A DNA stretch of 64,000 nt from a bacterium 1xD42-67 (GCA_003612335.1 RAYO01000024.1:1-64000), one strand, 5' to 3'; shown: positions 48,446 through 58,039, numbered from the stretch's first letter. Notes: a model not told the origin generated them from the letters alone. Translations and numbers: made by a program.

Positions 48446-49627
48446 TCAGGCCAGCTCTGGCCCTTTGGAGATGGACAGCTTGAGGAGCACCGGGGTGAGC
48501 AGGGCGGAGGCGATGACTGCCAGGATGATGGCGGGGAGGATCGACGGGTCGATCATCCCGGCGTTGATTCCCCGCTGGGCCACCATCAGGGCCACCTCGC
48601 TCCGGGCCACCATGCCGATGCCCACGACCAGGGACTGGTGGCGGCTCATGCGGCACATCAGGCCCCCCAGACCGCAGCCCACGACCTTGGACAGGACGGC
48701 GGCGGCCACCAGCAGCAGGGCGAAGAGCAGGATGCTGGAGCTCATCTGCCGCAGGTCGGTCTTCATGCCCACGCTGGCAAAAAACACCGGTGTGAATACC
48801 ATGTAAGAGGTGACGGTGAACTTCTTGGCCACGAACTTCCGAGCCTTGGTCACATTGCAGAGGATCAGGCCGGCGAAGTAGGCCCCGGTGATATCAGCCA
48901 CGCCGAACCACTCCTCGGCGCAGTAGGCCATGAGCAGGCAGAAGGCCAGGGACCATACCGCGACCCGGCGGCTGTGCCAGTGCTCCTCTGCCACATAGGT
49001 GAAGATCCGGCGGACCACCAGTCCCACCACCAGCACGAAGACGAAGAACATCACGATATGGAGCAGTACCATCACCGGGTCGGAGTCCCCGGAGCTGAAG
49101 GCGCTGAGGATGGAGAGGACCACGATGCCGATGATGTCGTCGATCAGGGCGGCGCTGAGGAGGGTGGTGCCTGTCTTGGTCTTCAGCTTGCCCATCTCGT
49201 TCAGCGTCTCCACAGTGATGGACACGGAGGTGGCGGAGAACACCGACCCCATGAACGCAGATTTGAGCAGGTTATAGGCGGTGAGCTCCCCGCCGCAGAA
49301 GAAGAGGAAGTACAGCCCGCCGCACAGGAACAGGGGGACGAACACCCCCAGCACAGCGATGACGCTGGCCTGGAGGCCGGTCTCCTTCAGCTCCTTCATG
49401 TCGGTGTCGATCCCGGCGGTGAACATGAGCATGATCACGCCGATCTCTGCCGCCTTCACCAAAAAGTCGGTGCTCTGGAGGACGCCGAAGCCGCTGGGGC
49501 CCATGACGATGCCCGCCAGCAGCGCCCCCACCACCTGGGGCAGGTGGACGTGTTCGGTGAGCAGGCCGAACACCTTGGTGGACAGCAGGATGATAGCCAG
49601 CAGGAGCAGATAAGTATAAGATCCCAT
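48446..49627 (-). CDS. cation:proton antiporter, CPA2 (KefB/NapA-like), 393 aa
   Basis: About twelve hydrophobic segments. CPA2 features are LPQVVGALLAGIVMGPSGFG near the start, FTAGIDTDMKELKETG, the unwound-helix motif SVFSATSVSITVETL and the proton/cation Asp pair in SAALIDDIIGIVVLS. ATG 49627 follows GGGAGGAAGGATC; an in-frame TTG start at 49642 overlaps it. Exchanges K+ or Na+ for H+. No regulatory TrkA-N domain is fused. Confidence 0.92.
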   Translation of the reverse strand: MGSYTYLLLLAIILLSTKVFGLLTEHVHLPQVVGALLAGIVMGPSGFGVLQSTDFLVKAAEIGVIMLMFTAGIDTDMKELKETGLQASVIAVLGVFVPLFLCGGLYFLFFCGGELTAYNLLKSAFMGSVFSATSVSITVETLNEMGKLKTKTGTTLLSAALIDDIIGIVVLSILSAFSSGDSDPVMVLLHIVMFFVFVLVVGLVVRRIFTYVAEEHWHSRRVAVWSLAFCLLMAYCAEEWFGVADITGAYFAGLILCNVTKARKFVAKKFTVTSYMVFTPVFFASVGMKTDLRQMSSSILLFALLLVAAAVLSKVVGCGLGGLMCRMSRHQSLVVGIGMVARSEVALMVAQRGINAGMIDPSILPAIILAVIASALLTPVLLKLSISKGPELA

Positions 49628-49678
49628 GATCCTTCCTCCCAAAAAAAGGTCGTACCGGCGTCTGCCGGGCGTCCCTGT

Positions 49679-49706
49679 ATTATAGCATCCGTTTTTGGGA
49701 AGTCAA
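49679..49706 (-). promoter_or_regulatory. antiporter promoter
   Basis: TTGACT (49706-49701) and TATAAT (49684-49679), 16 bp spacer. The rest of 49707-49930 holds no gene I can support. Confidence 0.72.
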
Positions 49707-49930
49707 TGGTCAAACTGTCAGGAAAGTACCCGTTCCGCCGGTGCTTTTTCAGGGAGAAAGCCGGGACAGACCGGGACACCGGGAGACGGATGCCGGAGAG
49801 TTGGATGGAAAAGAGGGGAAGGTTGAGCGTTTCGACGATTTTTCCCCAGAGTATGGACCGCCCGGGACTTTTGTAGTAAGATAGGTGGGCCCTGATCGGC
49901 ACGATCATATATAAAGGAGGTTCGGAGAAG

Positions 49931-51376
49931 GTGAAAAAGGGACGCAGCATCGATATGTGCAACGGATCGCTGGCGGATAAGATCCTGTTGTTCGCACTGC
50001 CCCTCATGGCCTCCAGCCTGCTCCAGCTGCTGTTCAATGCGGCGGATGTGGTGGTGGTGGGCCGGTGGGCCGGCAAAGAGGCCCTGGGGGCGGTGGGCTC
50101 CAACACCTCCCTGATCAATCTGATGATCAACCTGTTCGTGGGCCTGTCGGTGGGCACCAACGTGGTGGTGGCCCGAGACCTGGGGGCGGGCCGGCACGAC
50201 AATGTGGCGCGCAGCGTCCACACCGCCATGGCCCTGGCCCTGACCAGCGGGATCGCTATGATGCTCTTCGGCGTGGTGATGGTCCGGCAGCTGCTGGAGT
50301 GGATGTCCTCCCCCACGGATGTGATCGGTCTGGCCACCGTCTATCTGCGGATCTACTTCATCGGGATGCCCGCCAATCTGGTGTATAACTTTGGGGCGGC
50401 CATCCTCCGGGCCCAGGGGGACACCCAGCGGCCCCTGTATTACCTCACCTTCGCCGGTGTGGTCAATGTGGTCCTCAACCTGATCTTCGTCACCCAGTTC
50501 GATATGGATGTGGCCGGGGTGGCCCTGGCCACCATCATCGCCCAGTATATCTCCGCCATCCTGGTGGTGCGGTGCCTGATCCTGGAGCAGGGCCCCCTCC
50601 ATCTGGACGTGAAGCAGCTGGGCCTGCGGTGGCAGGTGGTCAAGCGGATCCTCCAGGTGGGCCTGCCCGCCGGGTTCCAGGGGGTCGTCTTCGCCCTGTC
50701 CAATGTGGTGATCCAGTCCTCCCTCAATTCCTTCGACGATTCGGTGTTGGTAGCCGGCTCCTCCGCTGCCGCCAATATCGAGGGTTTCGTCTACGCAGGG
50801 ATGAACGCCTTCTATCAGACCGCCATCACCTTTGTGGGCCAGAACTACGGCGCAGCCAAATGCGACCGGGTGGACCGGGTGGCCAGGCTGTGCGTGGGCT
50901 TCTCGGTGATCACTGGGCTGGTGCTGGGCAACCTGGCCTATCTCCTGGGAGCGCCCCTGGCGGGGATCTACGCCCCTGGTAAGCCCGACGTCATCCAGCA
51001 GGCCCTGGTCCGGATGCTGATCCTCTGCTGTCCCTACTTCATCTGCGGGGTCATGGACACCCTGGTGGGGGTCCTTCGGGGGCTGGGCAGCTCAGTGATC
51101 CCCATGATCACCTCCATCGTAGGGGCCTGCGGCCTGCGGCTGGTGTGGGTCGCCGTGATCTTCCCAGAGCACCGCACCCCTGCCTGCCTCTACCTGTCCT
51201 ATCCCGTCACCTGGGTGATCACCGGCCTGTGTCACTTCCTCTTCCTGATGCTGGTGGTCCGGAAACGGGCCTTCGCCAAGGTGCGGAGCAGCGGCCCGGC
51301 CTATCTGGCCACCGAGGGCCGGCACCCCGAGGCGGAGCCCGGACAGGACCGCGCCTCTGCGGCGGGGGAGCGCTGA
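49931..51376 (+). CDS. MATE-family efflux transporter, 481 aa
   Basis: Twelve hydrophobic segments; MATE markers LPLMASSLLQLLFNAADVVVVGRW, NVVVARDLGAGRHDN and FVGQNYGAAKCDRVDR. GTG 49931 is used: AAAGGAGG is ~9 nt upstream. The C-terminal ~35 residues are a polar cytoplasmic tail. Third MATE of the window; no adjacent regulator, so substrate is unknown. Confidence 0.92.
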   Translation: MKKGRSIDMCNGSLADKILLFALPLMASSLLQLLFNAADVVVVGRWAGKEALGAVGSNTSLINLMINLFVGLSVGTNVVVARDLGAGRHDNVARSVHTAMALALTSGIAMMLFGVVMVRQLLEWMSSPTDVIGLATVYLRIYFIGMPANLVYNFGAAILRAQGDTQRPLYYLTFAGVVNVVLNLIFVTQFDMDVAGVALATIIAQYISAILVVRCLILEQGPLHLDVKQLGLRWQVVKRILQVGLPAGFQGVVFALSNVVIQSSLNSFDDSVLVAGSSAAANIEGFVYAGMNAFYQTAITFVGQNYGAAKCDRVDRVARLCVGFSVITGLVLGNLAYLLGAPLAGIYAPGKPDVIQQALVRMLILCCPYFICGVMDTLVGVLRGLGSSVIPMITSIVGACGLRLVWVAVIFPEHRTPACLYLSYPVTWVITGLCHFLFLMLVVRKRAFAKVRSSGPAYLATEGRHPEAEPGQDRASAAGER

Positions 51377-51424
51377 CGATCCAGATGCTTCGAAGGAGCA
51401 GGATCTTTTTGGATATGTTGATAA

Positions 51425-51461
51425 AGGAACGGTGCATGGTATGATACCATGCACCGTTCCT
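51425..51461 (+). terminator. 17 bp terminator hairpin after the MATE gene
   Basis: Perfect stem (51425-51441 with 51445-51461, loop TGA) followed by a modest T-rich tract, between MATE and the convergent CapA gene. Confidence 0.78.
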
Positions 51462-51504
51462 GTCGTTCTAGGGAGGCGGTCCTGATCGGAGGGGAGCGGG
51501 CCCG

Positions 51505-52770
51505 TCATGCGGATGCCTTGTCGCCCTCCTCGCCCAGGACCTCGTGACACAGGTCCAGGGCCAGCTGGAGCTGGCCGTAGCAGTTCTTGTCGATGAGCTC
51601 GCTGGTCCCCGCCTCGTAGCTGGCGATGGCCTGGTGGACGTCCACCAGGTGGCGGCGCTCTCCCACCGGTCTGTTGTTCCGGTGGACCATATAATAGGGG
51701 GTATACCGCACATCGGTGAGGGAGGTGTTCCCCTCCGGGTCCTTGGTCAGCTCCAGGTCCAGGATCACGGTGGTCTTGGTGGCCAGGTCCTTCTTCCGGT
51801 CCTCGAAGTTCTGGTTGGAGATGAAGTTGCCCAGGGAGTAGATCACGAAGCCCTGGCGCTCTGTGCCGTCCTCCCCAGTGACGGTGACAGTGTCGTAGGG
51901 CTGAAGGACGTGGGGGTGTCCCCCTAGGACCAGGTCGGCCCCATGCTCCACCAGGAACTGGGTCAGTCCCTCCTGGTGGCCGTTCTGCTTGGTGTGGTAC
52001 TCCCAGCCCCAGTGGGTGATCACGGCGATCAGGTCGGTATCCAGGGCCTGGGCGGCAGCCAGGTCGGCGGCCAGCAGGTCGTAGTCAGGGTCAGACACCG
52101 AGGTGTAGTAGTCGGTGTTGAAGATGTTGGCGGCGAAGGGCTGGTCGTCGGGGAGGCGATGGCCGTTGAGCCCGTAAGTGTAAGCCAGGAAGGCCACCGA
52201 GATCCCTCCCACATCGGCCACATAGATCCCACTGTTGGCGTCCCGCTCCTCCTGGGAGCGGTAGGTGCCCACATGGGGGATCCCGGCCTGGTCCAGCACG
52301 TCCAGGGTGCGGTAGATGCCGTCCATCCCCTTGTCCAAAGTGTGGTTGTTGGTGGTACACAGCAGATCGAAGCCTGCATCCTTGATGTTGTAGGCCAGCT
52401 CGTCGGGGGAGTTGAAGCGGGGGTATCCGGAGTAGTTGGGCCCTCCGGCCAGGGTGGTCTCCAGATTGGCCACGGCGAAGTCGGCCAGCTGGAGCTGCTG
52501 GGCCGCCTCCTGGAGCACGTGGCTGTAGTCATAGGAATCCGTCTCAGCCACATAGCAGTCGTCGGTGAGGGGCATATGGCTCATGATGTCCCCCGCCACC
52601 ATCAGGTGGGAGACGATGGGCTCCGGCTCCGGTTCGGGCTCGGGCTCCAGCACAGGGAGCTGGGACTGGACGGGGGGCTGGGGGATCTCGACGGACTGGT
52701 CCGCCGGCTGGGCTGGGGCGCAGCCGGCCAGCAGGACCAGGCTCAGGGCGAGGGAAAGGATCCGTTTCAT
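51505..52770 (-). CDS. CapA-family lipoprotein (metallophosphatase-like fold), 421 aa
   Basis: Lipobox LLAGC (Cys17), a Pro/Glu tether (EPEPEPEPEP) and then a CapA domain: VAGDIMSHMPL, ADFAVANLETTLAGG, CTTNNHTLDKGMDG, VITHWGWEYHT and VLGGHPHVLQPYD, with metal-type residues intact. CapA/PgsA proteins act in polyglutamate or capsule export, but several members have other roles. Its ATG overlaps the stop of the upstream serine hydrolase (4 nt), so the two are coupled. Envelope function inferred. Confidence 0.9.
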   Translation of the reverse strand: MKRILSLALSLVLLAGCAPAQPADQSVEIPQPPVQSQLPVLEPEPEPEPEPIVSHLMVAGDIMSHMPLTDDCYVAETDSYDYSHVLQEAAQQLQLADFAVANLETTLAGGPNYSGYPRFNSPDELAYNIKDAGFDLLCTTNNHTLDKGMDGIYRTLDVLDQAGIPHVGTYRSQEERDANSGIYVADVGGISVAFLAYTYGLNGHRLPDDQPFAANIFNTDYYTSVSDPDYDLLAADLAAAQALDTDLIAVITHWGWEYHTKQNGHQEGLTQFLVEHGADLVLGGHPHVLQPYDTVTVTGEDGTERQGFVIYSLGNFISNQNFEDRKKDLATKTTVILDLELTKDPEGNTSLTDVRYTPYYMVHRNNRPVGERRHLVDVHQAIASYEAGTSELIDKNCYGQLQLALDLCHEVLGEEGDKASA

Positions 52771-54152
52771 ACGCGGTCAGCCTCCATCTTGGCATAAAGT
52801 ATGTCCATCAGGTCGTAGCAGAGGGAATACATCCCGTGCTCGTTCATATTTCGGGAGGCCCCGGTGGTGATCACCACGATGCCGTCCCGGGTCTCGGGGT
52901 CATAGGTCATCAGGGAGAACACCCCGTAGGCGCTGCCGGTGTGGTAGTAGATCACGTCCCGGCCCAGCACGTCCTCCTGGCGGCGGAGGATCAGGCACTG
53001 GTCGAAGGGGGCGGTGTCGCCCGGACTGACGGTGAAGCGGGGCGTCTCCATATCGGCCACCGACTCCTCCGACAGCAGGCGGGTCTCCTGATACGTGGGC
53101 ACGACGATGGAATACTGCACGTTCGGCTCGCCGATCGGGGGACTGACCTCGATATACCGGTCTTGCCGCTCCTGATAGACCCCGTCGTTGGCCAGCACAG
53201 ACACCAGCTTGACCATATCCACCGCACTGACGGTGAAGCCTCCGGGGAAGTAGGAGGCCCCCTGTCCGATCTGGGTGGGGATGGACTGGCCGGCATGCTC
53301 CGCCGCAGAGCGGCCTACGCCGCCGGTGGTGTACAGGGTGGCCAGCTCGCTCTGTTCCATCCGTCCCCCGAAAAAGGAGGCTTTGGCCCCGATGGGCTCC
53401 AGAAAATGCTGCTGGAGGTAGTCGTCCAACAGGCCGTCATAGGCCAGTTCCAGGGTGGTGCCCAGGATGCACATGCCGAAGTTGCTGTAGCTCCAGTAGC
53501 CCCCATTTCCCGGCTCCATGGCCCGCCAGGAGGACCGGCTCTGGAGGATCCCCCGGAGGGTGGACAGGCCCCGGGTGGTGTCCAGGTTCTTGATGGAGGA
53601 GGTGTGGGTCATGAATGTACGGACGGTGGGCTGGCCCTTGCTGTAGGGGTTCACCGCCCCGGATCCCCAGTAGTCGCTGATGGGGGCGTCCAGGGACACG
53701 ATCCCCTCCTCCGCCATAGCCATGGCGCACATGGCGATCACCACCTTGCTGATCGAGGCGATCCGCACCTTGGTGTCCGGGGACATCTCCCGTTCGTTCT
53801 TGACGGCCCAGCCCCAGGCGCCGGACTGGCTGAGCGCTCCGTGTTCTATCGTGGCCACTGATACCGCTGTGGCCCGATAGTTCGCCATCACCTGGGCCAG
53901 GGCGTCGTCGATATCCTCCTGGGTGAGGACGGGGGCCTCGGCCGGCGCCGTCTCCTCTTGGGACGGGCCGTCAGGGGAATCGGGGACCGTGCCGGGCTGG
54001 GGAGGCCGAGGGTCGGGCTGGAGGACGGTCACCGCGTCCAGGCTCTGGCTGGGCGCACCGCTGGCAGAGCCCTGGGGAGCGGGACCACAGGAGGTGAGGA
54101 TCAGAGCCAGGGCTGTCATCAGTGCTCCCAGACGGGAGATAGGGTGGAGCAT
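52767..54152 (-). CDS. beta-lactamase-type serine hydrolase lipoprotein, 461 aa
   Basis: Lipobox LTSC, a long Pro/Ser/Glu-rich spacer to residue ~75, then a class C/PBP-like fold: SxxK motif ASISKVVIAM (Ser near 132), YSN-type motif SYSNFGM and KTG-like box YHTGSAYG (HTG in place of KTG). Likely a D-alanyl or peptide esterase or a carboxypeptidase-like enzyme, not a beta-lactamase shown to give resistance. GAAAGGAGATCCTGCC precedes ATG 54152. Coupled to the CapA gene. Confidence 0.87.
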   Translation of the reverse strand: MLHPISRLGALMTALALILTSCGPAPQGSASGAPSQSLDAVTVLQPDPRPPQPGTVPDSPDGPSQEETAPAEAPVLTQEDIDDALAQVMANYRATAVSVATIEHGALSQSGAWGWAVKNEREMSPDTKVRIASISKVVIAMCAMAMAEEGIVSLDAPISDYWGSGAVNPYSKGQPTVRTFMTHTSSIKNLDTTRGLSTLRGILQSRSSWRAMEPGNGGYWSYSNFGMCILGTTLELAYDGLLDDYLQQHFLEPIGAKASFFGGRMEQSELATLYTTGGVGRSAAEHAGQSIPTQIGQGASYFPGGFTVSAVDMVKLVSVLANDGVYQERQDRYIEVSPPIGEPNVQYSIVVPTYQETRLLSEESVADMETPRFTVSPGDTAPFDQCLILRRQEDVLGRDVIYYHTGSAYGVFSLMTYDPETRDGIVVITTGASRNMNEHGMYSLCYDLMDILYAKMEADRV

Positions 54153-54205
54153 GGCAGGATCTCCTTTCTCGAATGGGGAGTTTCGTCTCTTCTTGTCGTA
54201 TCCTA

Positions 54206-54234
54206 ATCATAAGGGCCAGGGGGAGAAAAGTCAA
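54206..54234 (-). promoter_or_regulatory. promoter of the hydrolase-CapA operon
   Basis: TTGACT (54234-54229) and TATGAT (54211-54206), 17 bp spacer. Confidence 0.72.
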
Positions 54235-54297
54235 GGGGGAGGACCGCCGCCGTCCCGTTCTCTCCAAATGAAGCCCAGATCTTTTTGCAGAGCCCCC

Positions 54298-54325
54298 TTG
54301 ACAAATGAGGAAAAGGTGCTATACT
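54298..54325 (+). promoter_or_regulatory. promoter of the GntR-ABC operon
   Basis: TTGACA (54298-54303) and TATACT (54320-54325), 16 bp spacer. Confidence 0.8.
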
Positions 54326-54327
54326 GT

Positions 54328-54344
54328 GTATATAGTATATATAC
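54328..54344. promoter_or_regulatory. YtrA-type operator
   Basis: GTATATAGTATATATAC is a near-perfect 17 bp dyad (one mismatch) right after the -10 box, where a GntR/YtrA repressor would block initiation. Confidence 0.6.
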
Positions 54345-54436
54345 GCTAAACCTGATATAACGGCGGGGAAGGGCGCAGGACCAGCGCGCAGGCCGGCAGC
54401 CCAGATCCCTTTACAGCTGTTGAAAGGCGGGACAGA

Positions 54437-54817
54437 TTGGATATCATATTGAGCAATGCCAGCGGAAAGCCCATCTATGAGCAGATCGCTGACCAGGTGA
54501 AGGAGCAGATCATGGCCGGTGCGCTGTCGGCGGGGGACGCCCTGCCGTCCATGCGGCTGCTGGCCAAAGAGCTGCGGATATCTGTCATTACCACCAAGCG
54601 GGCCTACGAGGAGCTGGAGCGGGACGGTTTTCTGGAAAATGTCCCGGGCAAAGGCTGTTTTGTGGCCCCTCAAAACCGGGAGCTGCTGCGGGAGGCCCAG
54701 CTGCGCAAGGTAGAGGAGCGGCTGGCCCAGGCGGTGGAGGAGGCCCGAAAGGGGGCCTTCCCCCTGGAGGAGCTCCACGAAATGCTGGACATCCTGTATA
54801 AAGGAGAAGAATTATGA
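54437..54817 (+). CDS. GntR-family regulator, YtrA subfamily, 126 aa
   Basis: Winged helix at residues ~1-70 (SGKPIYEQIADQVKEQIMAG, LPSMRLLAKELRISVITTKRAYEELERDG in parts, VPGKGCFVAP) followed only by a short helical arm, the YtrA layout. TTG 54437 after AAGGCGGG is the start; its TGA overlaps the ABC gene's ATG. It probably represses the transporter behind it through the dyad at 54328. Confidence 0.9.
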   Translation: MDIILSNASGKPIYEQIADQVKEQIMAGALSAGDALPSMRLLAKELRISVITTKRAYEELERDGFLENVPGKGCFVAPQNRELLREAQLRKVEERLAQAVEEARKGAFPLEELHEMLDILYKGEEL

Positions 54818-55674
54818 CAAATTGTATCGAGATCAAGGGGCTGTCCAAGTCCTACGGCGACTTCGCCCTGAAAAATATCGACCTGACCCTCCCCGGCGGC
54901 TCCATCCTGGGGCTGATCGGGGAGAACGGGGCAGGCAAGACCACCACCATCAAGTGCATCCTGAACCTGATCCGCCGGGACGCGGGGGAGATCACCGTTC
55001 TGGGCTATGATAACATCCGGGAGGAGAAGCTGGCCAAGCAGGACATCGGGCTGGTGCTGGACGAGTGCTTTTTCCACGACACCCTCCGCCCTCTGGACGT
55101 AGGCAGGGTCCTGGCCCCCGCCTATAAAGATTGGGACGGGGAGCTGTTCCGGTCCTATCTGAAAAAATTCGGGCTGCCGGAGAAGAAGCTGATCAAGGAG
55201 TTCTCCCGGGGCATGAAGATGAAGCTGTCCCTGTCCGCCGCCCTGGCCCACCGCCCCAAGCTGCTCATCCTGGACGAGGCCACCGCCGGCCTGGACCCGG
55301 TGGTCCGGGACGAGATCCTGGACGAATTTCTGGGTTTCATCAGCGACGAGGACCACGCCATTTTGATGTCCAGCCACATCACCTCCGACCTGGAGAAGGT
55401 GGCCGACTACATCGCCTACATCCACCAGGGGGAGGTAGTGCTGTCCGACGCCAAGGACGCCATCCTGGACTCCTACGGCCGGGTGGGCTGCACCGCCGCC
55501 CAGCTGGAGGCCATCGACCCCCGGGATATCCTGCACACCCGACGGGGGGCCTTCGGCTGCGAGGCCCTGGTGGCCGACCGCTCCGCCTTCGCCCGGAAGT
55601 ACCCCATGCTCCTGGTGGAGCGGACCACCCTGGAGGACATCATGCTCTTTGTCGCGAAAGGAGAAACAAAATGA
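54814..55674 (+). CDS. ABC transporter ATP-binding protein, 286 aa
   Basis: Walker A GENGAGKTTT, Q-loop region LNLIRRDAGEI, signature SRGMKMKLSLSAALAHRP (ABC motif read as FSRGM), Walker B LLILDEATAGLD, and switch His in LMSSHI. ATGA overlap with the GntR gene and AAAGGAGAAGAATT site. With the permease it forms a YtrBC-like exporter whose substrate is unknown. Confidence 0.93.
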   Translation: MTNCIEIKGLSKSYGDFALKNIDLTLPGGSILGLIGENGAGKTTTIKCILNLIRRDAGEITVLGYDNIREEKLAKQDIGLVLDECFFHDTLRPLDVGRVLAPAYKDWDGELFRSYLKKFGLPEKKLIKEFSRGMKMKLSLSAALAHRPKLLILDEATAGLDPVVRDEILDEFLGFISDEDHAILMSSHITSDLEKVADYIAYIHQGEVVLSDAKDAILDSYGRVGCTAAQLEAIDPRDILHTRRGAFGCEALVADRSAFARKYPMLLVERTTLEDIMLFVAKGETK

Positions 55675-56324
55675 CCGGACTGATTTGGAAAGATTTCATG
55701 GTGAGCAAACGCACTGTGAAGGCCTATCTGGGTATTATGATTTTCTACGCCGCCCTGACCGTTATGGGCATGTTCAGTGTCACCTTTGTCACCGCCTTTG
55801 TCTCTGTCATGCTGATCATGCTTCCCATCTCCGCCTTTGCCTACGACGAACAGGCCAAGTGGGACCGGTACGCCATGTCCCTCCCCATGGGCCGGAGCAG
55901 AGTGGTGGGGGCCCGGTATCTGTTTACCCTGTTGATCGTCCTGGGTTCCCTGGCTTTCGCCCTGCTGGCCGGGGCAACGGTGGCGGTGACAGGCAAGGGA
56001 GATCTGATGGAGGTCCTGGTCTCCGCCCTGACCACTCTGGCGGCGGGCCTGCTGATCGCCGATGTCCTGCTCCCCCTGTGCTATAAGGTTGGCCCCGAGC
56101 GGGCCCGGCCCTACCTGTACGCTCTGGTCTTCATTCCTGCACTGGGCCTCTTCCTGGCCTACCGCATGGGTATCCACATCGACACCTCCTGGCTGGACCG
56201 GCTGGCCCGATCCAGCCCCGCCGCCGTGCTGGGCCTGTTCTCCCTGCCCCTGCTGGCCGCGCTGGCGCTGACATTCGTCTCCTACCTCATCTCCTGCCGG
56301 GTGGCGGCAGGCAAGGAGTACTGA
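55671..56324 (+). CDS. ABC-2-type permease, 217 aa
   Basis: Six hydrophobic segments; begins MTGLIWKDFMVSKRTVKAYL, a pattern common in ABC2_membrane_5 proteins that pair with YtrA-type regulators. ATG 55671 overlaps the TGA of the ATPase gene, with AAAGGAGAAACAAA upstream. Part of GntR-ATPase-permease-small TM operon. Confidence 0.88.
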   Translation: MTGLIWKDFMVSKRTVKAYLGIMIFYAALTVMGMFSVTFVTAFVSVMLIMLPISAFAYDEQAKWDRYAMSLPMGRSRVVGARYLFTLLIVLGSLAFALLAGATVAVTGKGDLMEVLVSALTTLAAGLLIADVLLPLCYKVGPERARPYLYALVFIPALGLFLAYRMGIHIDTSWLDRLARSSPAAVLGLFSLPLLAALALTFVSYLISCRVAAGKEY

Positions 56325-56325
56325 G

Positions 56326-56493
56326 ATGAGAGCTGCCGTCCTTCTCCTCTGGGCCGGCTGTCTGTGGTCCATCGTCTGGGCGCTCCTCTCCCTGATCTGG
56401 GCGGCCAGCCCCTGGCGGCGGATCCTGGTGCTGGCCGTGCTGGCCCTGACGCTCCTCTGCGCCCATCCGCCGCGGGAACGGGGAGCTCCCTAG
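56326..56493 (+). CDS. small two-helix membrane protein of the ABC operon, 55 aa
   Basis: ATG 56326 lies 1 nt after the permease stop, with AAGGAG in the permease's last codons as ribosome site. Sequence starts MRAAVLLLWAGCLWSIVWAL; two hydrophobic stretches and a basic end (HPPRERGAP). Too short for usual gene calls. Probably an accessory subunit of the transporter; function unknown. Confidence 0.65.
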   Translation: MRAAVLLLWAGCLWSIVWALLSLIWAASPWRRILVLAVLALTLLCAHPPRERGAP

Positions 56494-56515
56494 GGGGAGC
56501 GCTTGGACAGATCGG

Positions 56516-56549
56516 AACGGTCCGGAGGCCTGTGGGCCTCCGGACCGTT
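56516..56549. terminator. bidirectional terminator
   Basis: AACGGTCCGGAGGCC-TGTG-GGCCTCCGGACCGTT, 15 bp stem plus TTTGG, between the ABC operon and the convergent antiporter gene. Confidence 0.82.
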
Positions 56550-56553
56550 TTGG

Positions 56554-57879
56554 TCATATCTTGGCGGACTGGCGCTGTCCCCGCCGCGCGGCCGCGATCC
56601 AGCACCACAGGGGGAGCAGATAGATGTAGAAGGCCAGGGGGAGGATCTCCGGGCCCGCCTCCATGGTGGCCAGGGGGACGCTGGCAGCCACCGCCCAGGG
56701 CACCAGAGCGGGGAGGTTGATGGTGGAGTTGCCGATGTTCACCGCCAGCTCCATAGGCGGGAGCTCCCGGCGGCGGTACTCCTCCCCCAGGAGCTGACCG
56801 CTCATGACGATGCCCACCGCCTGGTTGCAGAACAGGGCGGCGCAGCCCAGGCTCACCAGGATGTGGGCGGTGAACAGGCCGGACCGGCGGGCCAGCGTCC
56901 CCGTCTTGTCGGTCACCGGCTTGAGCAGGCCGGTGCCGTCGAAGATCCCGGAGTAGGACCAGGACAGCAGCATGATCAGCACCACGTTCAGCATAGAGAT
57001 CAGGCCGCCTCCCGACATGATCTCCGCCAGCTCAGGAAGGGCGGGGCGGTAGCCCAGGACGCAGGCCCGGAGCAGCTCTCCTGCGGGGATGTCCTGGGCC
57101 AGGAGGGCGTATCCCCCGGCCAGGACGCAGCTCACCGCGATGGAGGTCAGCGCCTTCACCTTCAGCCAGGGGAGGATCAGCAGGGCCGCTGCGGGCAGGA
57201 TGGTGGGCCAGGAGAGGTCGAAGCCCTCTTCCAGGGCGGCTACGATCTGGGCGTCCACCCGCTGGATCGGGCAGAGGAAGGACAGGACGCCGTAAAGGAG
57301 GACGCACACCATCAAAGGGATGGGGGTGGAACGCCACATCCGCACCTGGAACTCGTGCTGGTCTACGCCGGCCACCGCCGCTGTCAGCGCGGCGGAGGAG
57401 GAGGCCGGGGAGAGCCGCTCCCCAAAGTAGATCCCCGACATGACTGCCCCGGCCGTCGCCGCCAGATCGGCCCCGCCTCCCCGGGCGATGGCCATCAGGA
57501 TGACCCCCGCTGTCCCTGCCACGCCGAAGGAGCTGCCAAAGGCCAGACTGAACAGGGCGGACAGGAGGAAGGCCACCAGGATGAAGGTCCGGGGGGTGAT
57601 CAGCTGGGTCCCGGCCCAGACGAAAAAGGCCACCGTCCCGCTGGCCCGCCACAGGGCGGTGAGCAGGCCCAGCAGCAGCATGATCCGCATCACCGGCAGA
57701 CTGGCCGCGACCCCCTTCCCCGCCATGCGCATCAGGGTCCCGGCCGGCGTCCCACGGCGCAGCCCCACCGTGAAAAAGCAGACGAAGCCCACCGCCAGGG
57801 CCCAGAACAGGGAGATGCCCTTTGCCATGCACCCGGCCACGCAGGCCAGGAACACCCCGAAGGCGATCAGCAGATCCAT
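56554..57879 (-). CDS. Na+/H+ antiporter, NhaC-like, 441 aa
   Basis: Ten or more hydrophobic segments with NhaC-type motifs SLAFGSSFGVAGTAGVILMA and SGIYFGERLSPASSSAALTAA (in parts). FAxCxE-type acidic residues sit in membrane helices. GAGAGGAGAGAGACGG-type site precedes ATG 57879. Expels Na+ or takes in organic anions; direction inferred from the family. Confidence 0.88.
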   Translation of the reverse strand: MDLLIAFGVFLACVAGCMAKGISLFWALAVGFVCFFTVGLRRGTPAGTLMRMAGKGVAASLPVMRIMLLLGLLTALWRASGTVAFFVWAGTQLITPRTFILVAFLLSALFSLAFGSSFGVAGTAGVILMAIARGGGADLAATAGAVMSGIYFGERLSPASSSAALTAAVAGVDQHEFQVRMWRSTPIPLMVCVLLYGVLSFLCPIQRVDAQIVAALEEGFDLSWPTILPAAALLILPWLKVKALTSIAVSCVLAGGYALLAQDIPAGELLRACVLGYRPALPELAEIMSGGGLISMLNVVLIMLLSWSYSGIFDGTGLLKPVTDKTGTLARRSGLFTAHILVSLGCAALFCNQAVGIVMSGQLLGEEYRRRELPPMELAVNIGNSTINLPALVPWAVAASVPLATMEAGPEILPLAFYIYLLPLWCWIAAARRGQRQSAKI

Positions 57880-58033
57880 CCCGTCTCTCTCCTCTCAGAA
57901 CGATCTTTTGATACGAAAGATATCATATCATCTTCCCGTCCCTTTGTCACTTCCTTTATCTTATCGTTTTTCCCCCAACTTTTCTGATGATGCCAGGGCG
58001 CGATTCCCTCTTTTCTTTTTCTTCCGCCTGTGG

Positions 58034-58039
58034 TATACT
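58034..58039 (+). promoter_or_regulatory. extended -10 promoter of the shikimate kinase gene
   Basis: TGGTATACT gives an extended -10 (TATACT 58034-58039); the -35 region is T-rich and weak. Start ~58046 rules out frame starts upstream of it. Confidence 0.5.

Noticed and set aside
52767-54152. Antibiotic-resistance beta-lactamase
   Set aside because: HTG instead of KTG, lipoprotein form and pairing with CapA suit a wall-associated hydrolase; nothing supports drug resistance.
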